64,000 bases of DNA from Piper betle. Its lineage: Eukaryota; Streptophyta; Magnoliopsida; Piperales; Piperaceae. The position numbers were made by a program, and so were the translations under genes. Position 1 is the first letter of the stretch; each line of letters opens with the position of its first letter. The stretch lies in NCBI GenBank assembly GCA_033002965.1, contig JAURVB010010372.1:1-64000 (forward strand), written 5' to 3'. The notes beneath the pieces were generated by a model that saw only the letters and a program-made list of their open reading frames with translations, searched no databases and was not told the DNA's origin. This document shows positions 1-13,386 of this stretch, piece by piece.

Positions 1-30
1 ATTATTATTTTTTTTTTTCGGGTCTTTACA
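1..30 (-). mobile_element. Terminal fragment of a Tekay-type LTR
   Basis: The complement begins TGTAAAGACCCG followed by an A-run. This matches the first bases of the Tekay LTRs that start at 44399 and 51057. The fragment ends exactly at the expected LTR terminus (position 30) and abuts a family B LTR. The rest of the LTR lies outside the window. Confidence 0.6.
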
Positions 31-300
31 TTTGCCATTGACTCACCCTCTCGGTACACAAGTGCATAATGAGTTGTCTTGCTCTATTATACCTTGTCAC
101 TCCTTTTGGCATGGGGGCAGGTATTTTATCTTTCAAATAATTTTAAAGGTACAACCCCATGTTGGACTGAGTCAATTCCTTGACCACTCAGCGTATGGTG
201 GTCGAATTCAGACTCTAGCCAACCCGAGCTACCAAAAAGGAATATACAACATTTCAAGTAGTTATTGGACCTCAAATCGCAACACAGCTAAACCGATGCG
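31..300 (-). mobile_element. Family B LTR fragment
   Basis: This block is clearly similar to the LTRs of the family B elements at 15212-18946 (same strand) and 30326-33172 (opposite strand). The shared landmarks are GACTCACCCTCTCGGTA, GCATAATGAGTTGTCTTG and a GGCATGGGGGCAGGTATTT-like stretch. It is cut on the left by a Tekay LTR terminus and loses similarity near 300. No coding capacity is seen. Confidence 0.65.
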
Positions 301-1640
301 CAAATAGCAAAAGCAGACTCTAGTCTAAGGGAAAAAACTAGATTAGATCCTACTCAACAAGATCTAAATGAATGCCAAGAATGTGACTTGAAATACACAC
401 CCAAGGAAAAACAATGAATTTATAAAAGTTAATTAATAATTAATTTATTAATCCCTAAATTAATAATTGATCATATATAATAGCGAACAAAATATTAAAA
501 CGGGTAAACCAATGATAATTCTTCAAATAATTAAAATATATCAACTTTAATAAATTAATAACTTGGAATAATAATAATAATAATAATTAATATTTAACTG
601 ATAATGCTTATATATATACATATTACTTCCTTGATTAATGAAAGATATTATCTTTAAATAATTTAATTTAGCTATAAACAGTCGTATAAATAATTTAATA
701 TATGGTTTACTAATTAATTAATCATAACAATTAACATACGCATATATATATATATATATCATGACTAACTCTAATATTTAATATCAGACAACAACATAAT
801 GAATTACTATAATACTAATTAATACTATTTATAATTAATTATCCAGAATGTCTAAAGCAAAGAAATAAACAATCTGCGCATAAAATCGTACAGCAAAATA
901 CACGACATCGTACAGAGAGAAACCTCCTCTTTAAACCTACCTTAAAAGTAATTATGATTTTTCTTTAATTAATCAACCAACAAATAAAATAATTTTACCA
1001 CATCTCAAAACCATACTAACCCAACCAATGATCATTCAAGCATATAACAACCCTAAACAAAAGTAAAACACCCTACATGCGTCACCCTCTTATTTGTATG
1101 AACTGACAAATCAAAATTTATTCCACGGAGATGCATGAAAAGTACACAACAATGAACCCAAAACCAATATAACAACACCCCATCTACACCCCAACAAAAG
1201 GGTAGCGCTACAATGCATTGCTGCCAGTTGCAGCACTGTGACGTTGCAACATGATTGCCGTGGTGTTGCAATATAGCGGTGTGCGCCCCTCATTTGGCCA
1301 ACCAAAATAGTTCCCAAACCTCCAAACTAATCAAAAACACAAAAAAGAACATATAAAAGAAGGCTATCTATGAAAACATCATGAACTAAACTTAAAATAT
1401 GCATAGATGACATGATCTAATTCTAGGCAAAAAGAAGAACAAAGCAAAAAGAGGGACCTTGCAAATAGAAAACAACACCAATATGAAGGAGGGGAAAGGA
1501 TTGGGGATGTGAAGAGGGTGGCCACGGTGGTAGACGGGGATGACTTATTTATAAGCGTATATTTATGTGAGTAGTGTCCAATCATCAACGCTGAAAATCT
1601 CCACAAAATCCTCCAACTTCTCAACCTTCCTATCCATATC
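301..1640 (-). other. AT-rich unclassified stretch, LTR-like with a TATA box
   Basis: No credible gene is present. Bases 420-880 are extremely AT-rich, with an (AT)9 run at 742-759. On the minus strand a TATA box (GCTTATAAATAAG, about 1542-1556) is followed by a pyrimidine-rich leader (about 1440-1530), the layout of an LTR promoter. Bases 1195-1290 are less AT-rich and contain several GTTGCAAC-like palindromic words. I infer a minus-strand LTR of unidentified family; no termini or target duplication were found. Confidence 0.35.
742..759. repeat. (AT)n microsatellite
   Basis: Uninterrupted AT dinucleotide run inside AT-rich non-coding sequence. Confidence 0.9.
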
Positions 1641-1739
1641 ACAGATATACACATGATTATCTCAACTAACTATCCTCATACCTCCTTATCTCTAACAAAT
1701 ATATATATGTATTTTATTTATATTTTTTTTATTAAAAAA

Positions 1740-4662
1740 ACTTTAGACCCAGGTTTTACAAATACAAAGCTGTCTCCGGCCATAAGCCTCTCAATTTATC
1801 CACCTACATCGGTCTCAGATATGGGTACTCAACTACATAGATATAAGAAATCTAATAGTAATCAAATAATTTTGATTATCAGTCTGAAAAATAACTATTA
1901 ATAAACAATATTGGTAGATGGGTTTGCTAATACCCATGAAAAAATATGAAACTTCCAGAATATCATCACAAGGCAAAAAAAGCATAGGCTAATATGACAA
2001 AAAAACATAAAAATGTCGGAGAAACTCAATGGCTTCATACTTACATATAGATATATTTAAACCCCCACATCCTCCATATATCGCCCACCACAGTAGTCAG
2101 GCATCTTGGAACAATGTTAGGTTAGTGACACAATTTTCAAAATGCACTACATCCATAACACCCTACTTACATTACACTACTTTTCTGTATAAAAGAGTAT
2201 TAGTGCAATTCATATATCTCCATACCACACACTCTCATATTTGTAAGAGGCTTAGGTAAGGGCCTATGTCGTAAGTTTTTTGGATTTTCAATTCAAAAAC
2301 CATTAAAGGTTCTCATCTTTGTAATTTAAGTAAATTGTAGAAAAACTTAGCTAAATGACCTAGCGATTGAGCGATCCGATAAAACACTGTTGACCCGTCC
2401 TATGTCTAAAATTCATTAAAAACCTCACTCATGGAGACAAGTAGAGTTGAAACAAAATAATCCTATGAACCTAAATAAGTTGAGTTCCTCGTCCTAATTC
2501 GGTGAGCTAACTCTACGAATACTAGCAAAGAGATGAAACCCAAATAACCATTAAAATATATTGACACGCAAAATGAGGCAACACCTCAACACATGCACAA
2601 TGCAGAAGACTTACTTAACTTAATTATTTTGCTTAGTGAAGTATTAAAACTCACTAAGTAACCTTAATTAGGGTTTGTTGTTGCACGTACGCTTAGTAAA
2701 AAGTCTCATACTTCAAGTTTTATCGTCAGACTTCACTGGATGATTTTTTGGATAGGACAAATGATGTCTGAATAGGCTAAAATATGGACCTGGTCCTAAA
2801 ACTATCATGGTTTGGTATAAAAAGTACCAAGTGCTGGCCCATAGGTCAACATTGTAAACAAGGCCTACTAAGGTCAAGCAATGGTGCTATGAATAGTGTT
2901 CCTGGGCTGCGTACCAATTTTCCTAAGTCTCATTCATAGGCTTGGAGACTCCAATGGGTCTAGGTAGAAGTGTAGGGTTAGTAAACACTGTTGGATTTAC
3001 TCGAATAAAAGATCAGGTCCATACCAGAAGTAATTGGAGCCTGAGTGGGCTCCTGAAGGACAAGCATTGGGCAAGGCATTTTTGGAGTTTGCGGGATCTA
3101 AATGGCTTGGAAAATTCCTACCGACTTATCTATCCAACCATTGTACTTGAAATATACAAAGAAACTATCGGGACAAAACCTAAGGTTTGGTTAAAATTTC
3201 ATAAAATTTCCTCACATCCGGCTCAACAAATTTTTAAACCTAAGCTAGTGAATTAAGGTTACACCCTTCATTTCTATGCACTCTCAAAATCCAAGCTAGC
3301 TAACCACCTAAGTGAATTTTAATTTACTCAAAACTTTACATGTTGACATTATAGAATTATTTAGTCAAACAATTTTTACTGATTTTATAAAATTCTTTTA
3401 GGGTCTCAACTTGGAGCAAAACTCAAAACATAGCCAAGCATACCAAAAACACAGCGAACTCATACAATGATTGGGGGTTTTGTTCAGGCCTTTATTTAAG
3501 TTATTTTAGCTTGGTATTTTAGTGAGACATAGCCAACACCTAATACAACAATCATGCAAAGATGACATGCAAAGAGTACCTAAAACAAGGGGACAAAATT
3601 AGGGAAAGTGACGGGTAGGCTACTAAAAATAGTAAAGATGCTCATAAACTTGTAGATCTAGCTCTTAGGAACATGATGCAACTATGAGCGTGAAAAAATA
3701 AGATGTATAGCATGAGTTATTACACATCGACTATAATAGTACAAATAGGTGACCATGGCATGCTAAAACATAGTTACTATTTAATGCAGCATGATAAAAT
3801 CATGAAACTACCACCTCAATGCTCATAACACAATCCACTACATGAGAAAGATGCCCAGAAAATAAGCACTCATTTCATCACCAAGCAAATGCAAACAAAA
3901 TACAAACACAACACACCAAAGGAGAAGAGGCTTACCTCTAGCGCACCAAGGAGATCTCTTGGGGCATTCCTTTCCAAGATGTACAACTTAGGCCCTAAGG
4001 CAAGGTTGGAGAGGTTGAGGAGAGAAAACATAAGCCAAGGAAGGAAGGAGAGAAGGTTGGGAGGCTAGGGAGGGTAGGAGGAAAGAGGAAGGGGCTTTCT
4101 ATAGAAAAGAGAAAACCTGCCAGGGCAAGGGCTCTCGCCTCTATGACTTGACTTGGACCATGGACAAAATGGTCTACTAGCATCATAGGCACGGGTGTAC
4201 CAACCCAGAGCATGGGTGGAGCATAAAGGCATTGTACTGGCACCATTGCACTAGCCAAAAACTCTAATTACAAAATCTAGCCAGCACAAACTGGTAGGAT
4301 GCCTTTGCACTAGGATCAAATCCCATGCACTTAGGGTTAGCACCCTAAGGCAGCTGGGATGACCTCAGGAATCATTTTGTGGGTCCCGTAGGGGCAAGGA
4401 TTAATCGAAAAGGTTCTAAACACATGACAAGTAATATTGACTTACAAGAAACAAAGTCCTAAACCTAACTAGACTTGACTTTATAAAAATTGAAAATAAT
4501 AGCCAAGACATCGTAGTGTTTAGCCGGGGCAGGGGAGACTAGGGTGCCTCATACATACCATACCATAAATACATGCACGTGGCAAAAAACTTGCAAGCAA
4601 CTCTATCCAGATCAAGATTGAACCGAAACTAAAACCATCAGGAAAAAAACCAGTGCTTTACA
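1740..4662 (-). mobile_element. Family A long LTR, minus orientation (A1)
   Basis: The block is alignable by eye with the minus-strand A3 5' LTR at 54743-59587. Shared segments include GGGCC(T)AAATGATGTC near 2750 and 56560, the 'CACTAAGGTC' segment near 2865 and 56675, and the purine-rich stretch 3990-4130 versus 57880-58000. Its right edge (sense start) is the complement of TGTAAAGCACTGG at 4662, followed by a segment resembling GGTTCAATCTTGATC, as in the A3 LTR. The left edge is uncertain and probably truncated. There is no intact coding region; open frames inside it are fortuitous. Confidence 0.6.
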
Positions 4663-6013
4663 CATTAGGTTTTTTGTTGCCAATCAACTTACCGATGGTT
4701 AGCCAAAGGTTGAAACTCCATCTTCCTTAGCCTAAGCCTCTTAGCCTCAATTTCCAAAGTCCTAACCAAAGTGTTGCTGATCATTGGAACACTTCAACAC
4801 TTCATTCCAATTTTTCAATCTTCAAACTTTAATTTTGTTTCTTGGTTGGTTTGTCTTTAACTTCATGAGTTTATGACGTTGTCTCATTAAAATAAGGTTA
4901 AACAAACTAATGGACTTAAGACATCTATCCAAAAGTACTTAACCAAGTTGAAGATTTATAAGTACATCCCCACTTATATGCAAGATCTTACCCAGGTAAA
5001 TATTGGATGTAAGGCTATTTCTTGGGATATTACAAGAAACAACAACACCAGAGTTTTAAAAGTCCTCTCTTTTACCTCATCAAGTACTTTGGATAAATAG
5101 GTCTTCAAAGGTTCACTATGGCCAAACTATTTGTACAACTTACAAACAACAATTTGCCCTTCTACAAACTCCACCCTAACTCGAAGCATCAAGCCACACA
5201 TGGCCACTAGCACAAGCACTCAAACTTCATATACCAATCACAAGTCCATCGATATTACACCAAGTTCACACACAAGATCAAGATTAACTTGTTTACAAAC
5301 AATCAGTCAAGAGATACAATACAATATACATAATTGATCTTCAATATTTTGATGGCCGAGGTTGATACGTTGTGATTGTAGCTTTCAGGAAAGTATTCCA
5401 CTATTGCACAATGACCTTTCCAAACCACTTGAACTCTTAAACTAGGACACTTAAGCATTTGGAACATTTATATAAGTCTATAACTCCAAGTCTAAACTTC
5501 TCAAAGCCTGAATCCTCCATTCAGATTCAAACTTCACATATTGAATGATCTGTATTTCCCAATGGAGTCTTCAATGTTGTTGTTGAACATTTTGTGAAGT
5601 TCCAAGGTCCACACCAAACTCCATCAATGAAGTTGTTGAATGGCTGAGCCACTTGACCATAAAGTCATTGAGGCTTCATGTCCAAAGTGCTTTGCTCAAG
5701 TTTTGAGATCCTTGTCCAAATCCAGATATCTCGACGAGGTCTACAAGTCTTGATCAGGTCCATGGCTTCAATTTGGAATCTGCAATGTCTCCATTTCTGA
5801 AATGACATCAGTGATCTGACTTTGCTCCAATGCATCTAAGAATCAACTTAGAGCAACATTCATGTTCTAAGTCATGAATTATGTTTTATCATCAAAATTT
5901 GAAAATTAACAAGTCGTATACTTAACAAGAAAAAGCTAACTTTGGGGATTCAAAGCCCAATGGCTAGTACTTTAGGAAAGCTCCTCCAAGGCTCTAAATG
6001 GGGCCTTGGGGAG
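4663..6013. other. Non-coding stretch with a TRIM-like relic
   Basis: No gene is recognised. Bases 4890-5035 resemble the miniature LTRs at 44191, 53948 and 54257: the words AACCAAGTTGAAGAT, CCACTTATATGCAAGATCTTACCC and GATGTAAGGC occur in the same order. The match is diverged, and the internal region or partner LTR cannot be defined. The rest is AT-rich sequence rich in CTTCAA and TCCAAG words, without a recognisable protein. Confidence 0.35.
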
Positions 6014-7269
6014 TGTAACACCGTGATTTTGGTTCACCTAATTAGAACTTTTACAATTGAGTCGAATCATGTTTAAATTAATTAATCTATAAGACTCGAA
6101 CAAGAAAAACAGACTGAAACACCCTCTTGGCATCTCGAGAATGAAAGAAATTACTAAATATACATGAAAACGCATCATGAATAGAGATAAAAGCACGAAG
6201 GAAAATGACAGGTGTTGAGCACAAGTGTGTATAGCATCTATTTATCCTTCCGCCAAAGCCAACCCAACACAAGAATGCAAGACCTACATATATAACAAGA
6301 AAAACATTTATAACAAGTGCTATTGGTCCGAAAAATAACTAGTACAAACTAACGATTGGAACCTGATATTCCAAGAGGAAGGAATACTATGTATATTCTC
6401 CATGGGAACTCTCAAAGGGCATCTACTGAGGGTGTCATCAAGCTACACAGTCAATAGCATCCTAAATTGTATTGGTGTTATGCCTCTCTTGGCAATAACT
6501 GGTCTCGCTTTGGAAAAAAAACACATAACTTAAGCCCTCTCCATACCTCTATTTAATTCCTGGCCCAGAGCATAAAGACCAAACACTCTTAAGGAGTTGC
6601 CTTCAGTACCCTTTGATACTAAAAGTCAAGATATGTGTTGTACATAATAGTACCCATCTACTACACACCTGTTCGGGTGTAAGGCAACCCAAGACGTAGA
6701 GATGTCAAGATCCTTCGGGAATAGAATAGTCCTGTCACTAGTCCAAAGCCTATTGTGACTTGCGTAAGCGCCTACTCACTGTATACGCAAGGTCAAATTC
6801 ACTAACTCTCTTCTCACTAAAAACTCGTTAAAAACTGTATATAGTGCTGAGAAGGGAATCATGTAAGTAGGCCCAAAGGCAACATGCGGTAGTACTCAAG
6901 TTCAAAAATAACACGAGGAATCTCATCTTTGAGGGTTATTAATCACAAAAGTAAAATGTATCTAGATAACCCGCGTTAAATGGGGTCTGATAAAACAATC
7001 ACTTAACATGTCCTACGATCTGGAAATAAAATCCACGATAGACTATAGCGATAAAATTGAGAAGAGTCCTAACGGACTTGTGGTCCAAGCTCCAAGCGTA
7101 CTAACACATCAACGATGAGCTCAGACTCCGAAACCTGCATGGGAACTCACTCCTAAGCAAAAGACTGATAACTCTAAATAATGTGTGGATGTACTATGTG
7201 CTCACATCAACAATAACATCACAACAAAGGATCATGCTAAACATCATCCACATCAAAACACCTGGCATG

Positions 7270-7800
7270 CAAAATGAAACATGTGCAAACAATAAACAAA
7301 TAAATAAATAAAGTCAAATAAATAAGAACAATACTAAGAATAATAGTAAACTAGTAACATCAAGAAAAGTAATAAATAATAAGTAGCAATAATAATATAA
7401 ATAACACTAACTAAATATACGACTAAATGTGAGTTAATATCAACACATATAGTAAGTAATACAATAAATAAATAAATAAATAATTACTTGATAAATAAAT
7501 AAATTAATCAATAGTTAATATCAATTAATCATGAATAATAATAGTATAACTATCAAATACATGAATATATAATTAAACACAAATAAATAATCAACATACG
7601 AACAAATAAAGTAAATAAATAAATAAATAAATAGAATTTGATAAACATGAATAATATTAATATTAATAAGTAAATATATCATCAATAATAATAAATAATC
7701 ATATAAATATGCATCATGTACGAGCAAATATATAAATAAAAAGAAATAAAGAAAAATGAATAAATAAAAATATTCATAATATCAATATATACTAAATAAT
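7270..7800. repeat. AT-rich AAAT/AATA tetranucleotide region in a family A LTR
   Basis: A low-complexity run of AAATA, AATAAATA and related words. The same feature occurs on the opposite strand in the family A LTR at 38040-38680, so it is a property of the LTR family and not a chance local expansion. Confidence 0.8.
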
Positions 7801-8861
7801 GTGAATATGCATCTAAAATAATGCATAGAGTCTCGAATTATGAAAATGGTTGAAAACAGGGTGAAAATGAGTTGGGAATGCCTACCAAGTCAACAAGATG
7901 AATTGAAGCGAGTCGAGTCAAGTCAACTCGGTCGAATCAACTGGATGAAATAGACAGAGTCGAGTTGGGTTGGGCTCGGTGCATGCGAACACGACTAGTG
8001 GACATGACCCGACTAGTACAAATGGATGCAAGCATGGCTAGGCTGACGTGAACAAGGCAAACAGACACCAAACGGGCTGTCGATGCCCTTCACCAAAAGT
8101 GCCCACTACGACGCAGCTGGGGCTGTTGCCAGTCGTGATCGACAAAGGACGACGATGAGAAGGCGTTGCTAGTGGTGACCAACAGTGTCTGACCATAGAT
8201 TGGCCAGTAAACAGCCGAAAAGTGGCAAAATTACCTCCGAGTATGGTGACGTTGCCAATGGCAAACGCGGCCATGGTGGGGTTTGAGGGTGGTGTCAAAA
8301 GTTTGGCCTCGGTGAGGGGAAGCCATATGGGGTAATGGTCTGTGGTATCTGGTCAGTGACTAGCCGAAAAATGGCCAAAATGTAAAGAAAATGCCGTTGG
8401 GGAATTGCGAGTCGTGGGGGGCGATCGTGTCACAACAAAGGTCAGGGCTGGCCACAAAGGGAAGATCTTGGTGTGGGGAGTCTATCTGGGGTCGGCCTCA
8501 ACAAAGTTGGCTCACCGGTGCCAAAAAATGCCCTGAAAGACAGTGGGGGTGGTGGAAACCAGCCAATAAAACGTTGTCTCGGGTGGCCAACAAGGCAGCA
8601 CTAGTGTCAAAGCTGGGCCTAGATCAATAGCCGGTCGTGAGGCAGTCACGGTGGTGCCGGTCTGGTGGCCTCAGGCGAGCTGGAGAGTCGCCAATGGCAG
8701 CAGCATTAGGGGTAAAAAACTCCAAGAAATACGGGAGAAATCTCTAAAAAATAACTTGGTGAAAGCTAGGGCTGATGAGGATGGCTCTGATCTTGCCACA
8801 TGGCACACTTTGAATGCTCGACAACTCCTAGGCCTAGTGGGATCCACCTCAAGTATATATG

Positions 8862-8879
8862 ATATATATATATATATAT
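8862..8879. repeat. (AT)n microsatellite
   Basis: AT dinucleotide run inside the A2 LTR. Confidence 0.85.
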
Positions 8880-9300
8880 GGATGGAAAGCTCAGATCGAC
8901 GCCGACAAAAGTCAAAACTTACTCGAGCCTAAAAGGGACTCTATGGATGGAACCAAGGCAAGAAAGCTAAATGGTCATCGAAACTCTGATGAAGATCTGA
9001 GACTCAAATCAAACTAGGGGCATAGGGGCAATTCAACAGTCCAAAATCCCTATGATGAATAAAGAAGAGATACCCAGAAAAAGCCCAAACAAATATTCAA
9101 TAGTACAACGACCTAGATTTAGCCTTAAAACCCTGTGCTAACACAAGCAAAACTCTATGTACTTCATGTATGTGCTGATAGCTCATGTTTTGTTTAAGCA
9201 TAACTGAAGCTATCATCTATATATCAGGCATACTTAGCCTCCATAACATGCTCATACAGACCATCTGGGCTCCATACTCAACTCGAACTTTGGGTTTAGA

Positions 9301-9996
9301 ATTGACTATTTCATCTTGGTTGTATTCCTAGTGCTTTGATTGTGTAAAATCCAAGACTTGCAATGAGGCAAGGCACAAGTGTTTGAGCTTAATTTGTAAA
9401 GCTTCAAGGTATTGGAAGTAAGTGTGAGCACTTAGCCTTGGAAGAAAGGTGCTACTTGGAAGACTCCTTTTGCTCAAGGTGTCGGTTTGGTAAATGAGGT
9501 ATTAGCTTTAAGTAGTGGTGACTCCTTTAGGAGCTGATTGCAAAACTCCTTGACACTTGGTTGGTGTTTGCAAAGGAAAGCTTTCTAGTTGTAAGATTCC
9601 TAGGCACTCATGACATTGTGTAAAATCTGAGCCTTCACCTCATAGGTTTTGAATAGGACTTAACACTCATGACATGTTAGATTAGTGTTAGGTTGGTTTT
9701 ATGTCATGAGTATGGGGTCGGTGGGTTGTATGTATGTGATATGGGGCTATGCATACTGGAGATGTATGATGACGACATGAGCATTGGTAGTGTTATGTAT
9801 GTTTATGGTGTACAAGTTTATTTTACTTGTTTATAGGATTTATAGTTATTGTTCAGACCTAGGGCATTAGTGTGTATGTTGAGGTTTATAAGTTGCCAAG
9901 GTAGATTCTAGATGCATACCATTCGGTGGATACGAACTCGCATATATTTTACTTAATATCAAACTTGAATTCATCGTAGTTTGATGTAATGAATTT
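9301..9996. other. Unclassified non-coding stretch
   Basis: Two copies of a TTGTGTAAAATC-like word (9343 and 9618) and G/T-rich sequence are present. I see no gene, LTR terminus or similarity to other parts of the window. Confidence 0.3.
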
Positions 9997-10600
9997 TGGC
10001 ATTAACATCATATTTAATACATCGTGCAAGTGCATGTATCATAAAAATAATAAAGGATAATTAGAGATCATTCCCTTAAGGAATTGGAATTTTCCTTTAA
10101 TATTTGTACTAAGTGTATTAACTACTTAATTAAAATAGGTGGAAAACAAAATTTACAAAAGAGAATAATATCACATAGTAATTTAAAATGAAATGTCGAC
10201 CACAAAACCAGGTCTAACCATTCAAGGTATCAAAAGACAAAAGGTTCAAGGGATTTTAATGTGCAAACAAAACACATGAATACACAATGCATGCACAAAC
10301 TCCTAAGGCTGGTCTTATGCAATTGGAACGTCCTAAACAGAGTCTTAGTTAAAAGCGACTTCAAATGTTTGGAAAATCTGGCTGAGTTTCCTCATTAATT
10401 AGGATACAAGAAAAATTTCACAACCTATGTACATTCATGTTAAAAGCACTAGACCAGCAACATTTCATCACATGAAAATCGTTCTGAACGCATTCCACAA
10501 CATTCATGATATACACATCTTATTTTCACCAACCCTAATACATTTTAACATTCTTCAGGGTGAGGTTGCTCGGCCTTCACACGGGTCCTCCTAAAAACTA
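9997..10600 (-). mobile_element. Copia-like LTR fragment, minus orientation
   Basis: On the minus strand the segment ends with a 'GGGAATGATCTCTAATTATC ... CACTTGCACG' arrangement typical of the 3' ends of many plant Copia LTRs. A similar arrangement ends the solo LTR at 59179. It is followed on the + strand by a truncated family A LTR at about 10601. Precise termini and a target duplication were not found. Confidence 0.4.
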
Positions 10601-11520
10601 AACAACACTCCACGAGCATGCATCATATGGAGATGTTATTATTTTACTTAGTAGTGGATTCTGATGTAGGTTTTGGAGTCCGAGCTCACTGTCGATGTGC
10701 AGATATGCTTGGAGCTTAGACCACAGGTCTGTAAGACTCTCCCTCTCTTCTTGACTCCTTGCATGTAGAGTTTGATTGTGTTTTATACGTAGGACAGCAT
10801 CAGCAGCATTTTATTGCATCCCTTCGATGTTGGGCCTTTTAGCTGTGCTTTTTATGCAAGTTTAATAAAACTAAAAGGATGAGATCCCTTGTTAGTTTTC
10901 AAACTTAAGCTTGAGAAATATATGATACAAGCCTCTTTCCTAAGCCTATTATATGAGTATGCACATTTTACAGATTTCATAAATAAGAGAGTGAGTGGTA
11001 TGAAGATATGTATGAATCGCACTAGTACTCCTTCAAACCATGAGGTAGTGTAGTGTATGATGGTACTGTGTAATGCAGCACATTTTCAAAAATTGTGGCA
11101 CTAACTTAACTCTTCCTTTTGCCACTTGAATACTATGGCGGGTGATATGGAAGGTGTGAGGGTGTAAGCGCTCTAAGTATGTATGAATGAATATGATTAT
11201 GAACCGCGCATACGAGCTGGCAATTGCTTAAGTATGTTTGCTTACCGCCGAGTGTGAGGCAAATCTAGAAGTTTCATAAGTTTTCGTGGGTAATGAAATA
11301 CCCATTTTCCAGATTGTATTAGTTATTTTTCGGACCAGTAACATTCGTTACTGACGTTTTTCATATAATATATGTAGGTCTTGCAAATCCTAAGGCGACT
11401 TTGGTAGAAGGGCAGATAAACGCTACACATATTTGAGCTAAATGCACTTATTTCTTTTCTTACTTGTACTTACGTTGGATGTGTTTTAATGCCTATTTAA
11501 TGGTTAATGGTTATAGAATT
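10601..11520 (+). mobile_element. Family A LTR fragment, plus orientation
   Basis: Nearly collinear with 38751-39640 inside the solo LTR A5. Shared words include GAGCATGCAT, TTGGAGCTTAGACCACAGGT, AAATATATGATACAAGCCTC and GAATCGCACTAGTACTCC. It includes the LTR hairpin CAGTAAC-ATTC-GTTACTG at 11336-11353. Both ends are truncated: the left is fused to a Copia-like LTR, and the right loses similarity after the GATGTGTTTTAATG segment. Confidence 0.75.
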
Positions 11521-13311
11521 TATGAAAAGTTATGAGATCATGGTTTAATAGACACAAGCTTGGATCTCACTGGAATGCCATGATAAGCTACAAGAGACGC
11601 CTTTCTTTTATCGTACCAAAGATTTGGATGACTTAAGAGTGTCCACATGTTCAGTTAGCTGAGGTTGAGTTGGATGGTGACCGGGAGTACCTAGAATTTT
11701 AGTGGTCGCATTGGAGCACTTACTCGTCTTTGCATGTCACCACATGAGTCTTTCCTTGGCACATGGTGTATATTAGAAGACAGAGTTATAAGAGATAACA
11801 CAATTAGGGAGTTTGGAGTATGGAGATACTCAAGTAGTTACGTGACACATGAGTATGGATCATTGAGTGCCTTAAACAAATTCATTAGGCATAGTATGAG
11901 GTCTACCTTGGAGAAGATCGACCTTCAGACAGATCCTTGTGGATGAAGGATGTGGTTATGATAGTGGAGCAACTAAGGTACTTGGAGCATAGATGAAAGT
12001 TTGGATAGATGACTTAAGATGGACCACTTTGAGGAGATAGCAATGGATGAGGATGAGTAGCGAGGTGGATCTACAATCCCATAGACACTACACTGCCTCC
12101 CCCTCTTCCTCTGGTGTATGTTTGCCTTGACAATATTATTGGCCTCTCTTCAAGAGGCATGAGCACATTGAGAATGAGCAAGATTACCTTTGGCTGCCTA
12201 TTTAGATGGTTGACTGGATGTCACTCGATTTGCTAGGGCCAGATTAGTGATAGCTATTAAGAACCAGTCATTGTTTATAGGATCAATCACCCCAGATTTT
12301 AAGAGATACGTGTAGGTTCAGCATTGGATCACCATTGTAGGTCTCACCAGTATGATCTAGCACCCTCCAAATCAGGCACACATGGTTGGATAGCCTAATT
12401 CAAGTTGTAGCAATTACCTTTTGATGAGACAAACACATGGAGGAAGCCATGCCAGAGATAATAATGGGTTCACGACACACAATATCAGAATCAAACTTTA
12501 GCACCTAGATAGTACAACCACCGTCCAAGTAGCACAACCATTGTCCAAGTTGCATAATTACTGACCATGATACACTACCACCGAACGAATGCGCACTACT
12601 GCCATCTGTGATGCACAACCACCGTCTGTATATTGCATTACCGCCGACCAAGTGGATCAGTTATTTTGGATGTAAGGGCCAAGTAGTTACCTCACCCTAC
12701 AGGAGGACAACTACTTGAGGATGTTCTTAGCATTACATAGAGACCACATATTGTAATTTTAGAGCATAGTTGGATTGGAGATTGAGGACAAGATATAGCT
12801 ACGATAATATCAACCAGACAAGGGAAAGGTGCAATGGAATTATTTGGATCTGATGGCACATGATTTACTTCACTAGTTATCTTGCATACCATCGCCTTGA
12901 CCTGGCATTCTTAGGTCAAATGAATATTACAAGATAGTGTAAGTGTTAGTCTTATTGGATGCATATGGATAGAATCATAGAACAAGGCAATATGACCTCC
13001 AAATGGGATGGTCACAGTGGTTAGATTATTTAGTCAGCATGACAGCAGATGTATGAGTCATAGCCAAGGCATACAATTAGACTTGCGTTCCTTAGAGTAT
13101 GGTTCATGTATAATAGCTCAAATATATGTTAGTGAGAGTAATCTTCATACATTCTCACACAAGGCAACTATGTAGTTTAGTTAAAAGGCCCGAAGGTTCT
13201 CATGCATGAGCATTCATAGTGACTCACCAACCCCAATAATATTCTCATCATATGGCCCACTAGCCCCATCATCATAATAACATCACAAGGCCCACAGGAT
13301 GCATCACATGG
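11521..13311. other. Unclassified stretch, possibly decayed element internal sequence
   Basis: No protein family is recognised. A 70-codon open frame at 11734-11946 resembles nothing I know and has no supporting context. A short imperfect repeat lies at 12500-12660. The position after a plus-strand LTR fragment would fit decayed internal retrotransposon sequence, but no primer site or pol motif was found. Confidence 0.3.
12500..12660 (+). repeat. Imperfect tandem repeat, about 20-24 bp unit
   Basis: About seven degenerate copies of a unit close to GCACAACCACCGTCCAAG follow one another, for example near 12515, 12531, 12552, 12573, 12593, 12613 and 12640. Unit length drifts between 19 and 24 bp. 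No long open frame runs through it. Confidence 0.6.
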
Positions 13312-13348
13312 GCAATTTTATTCGAGTAGAAATGCATGCAGCTAAATG

Positions 13349-13386
<38 letters not shown>

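Larger units (their letters stand above)
6014..9300 (-). mobile_element. Family A long LTR, minus orientation (A2)
   Basis: The left edge is TGTAACACC at 6014, the complement of the family terminus GGTGTTACA seen at 39790. Internal landmarks match the complement of the solo LTR 36705-39790: the GTCCTAACGGACTTG-like block (about 7060), the AT-rich tetranucleotide region (7270-7800), the GC-rich region (8050-8700), and a CCACATGGCAC block at 8797. Similarity stops near 9300, about 90 bp short of the expected sense start, so that end is truncated. No target duplication is visible. Confidence 0.65.

Noticed and set aside
8391..8932. Open frames of 79 and 93 codons
   Set aside because: They lie in the GC-rich part of the minus-strand A2 LTR. 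Composition is Trp/Gly/Lys-rich as expected from random GC-rich sequence, with no homologue known to me.
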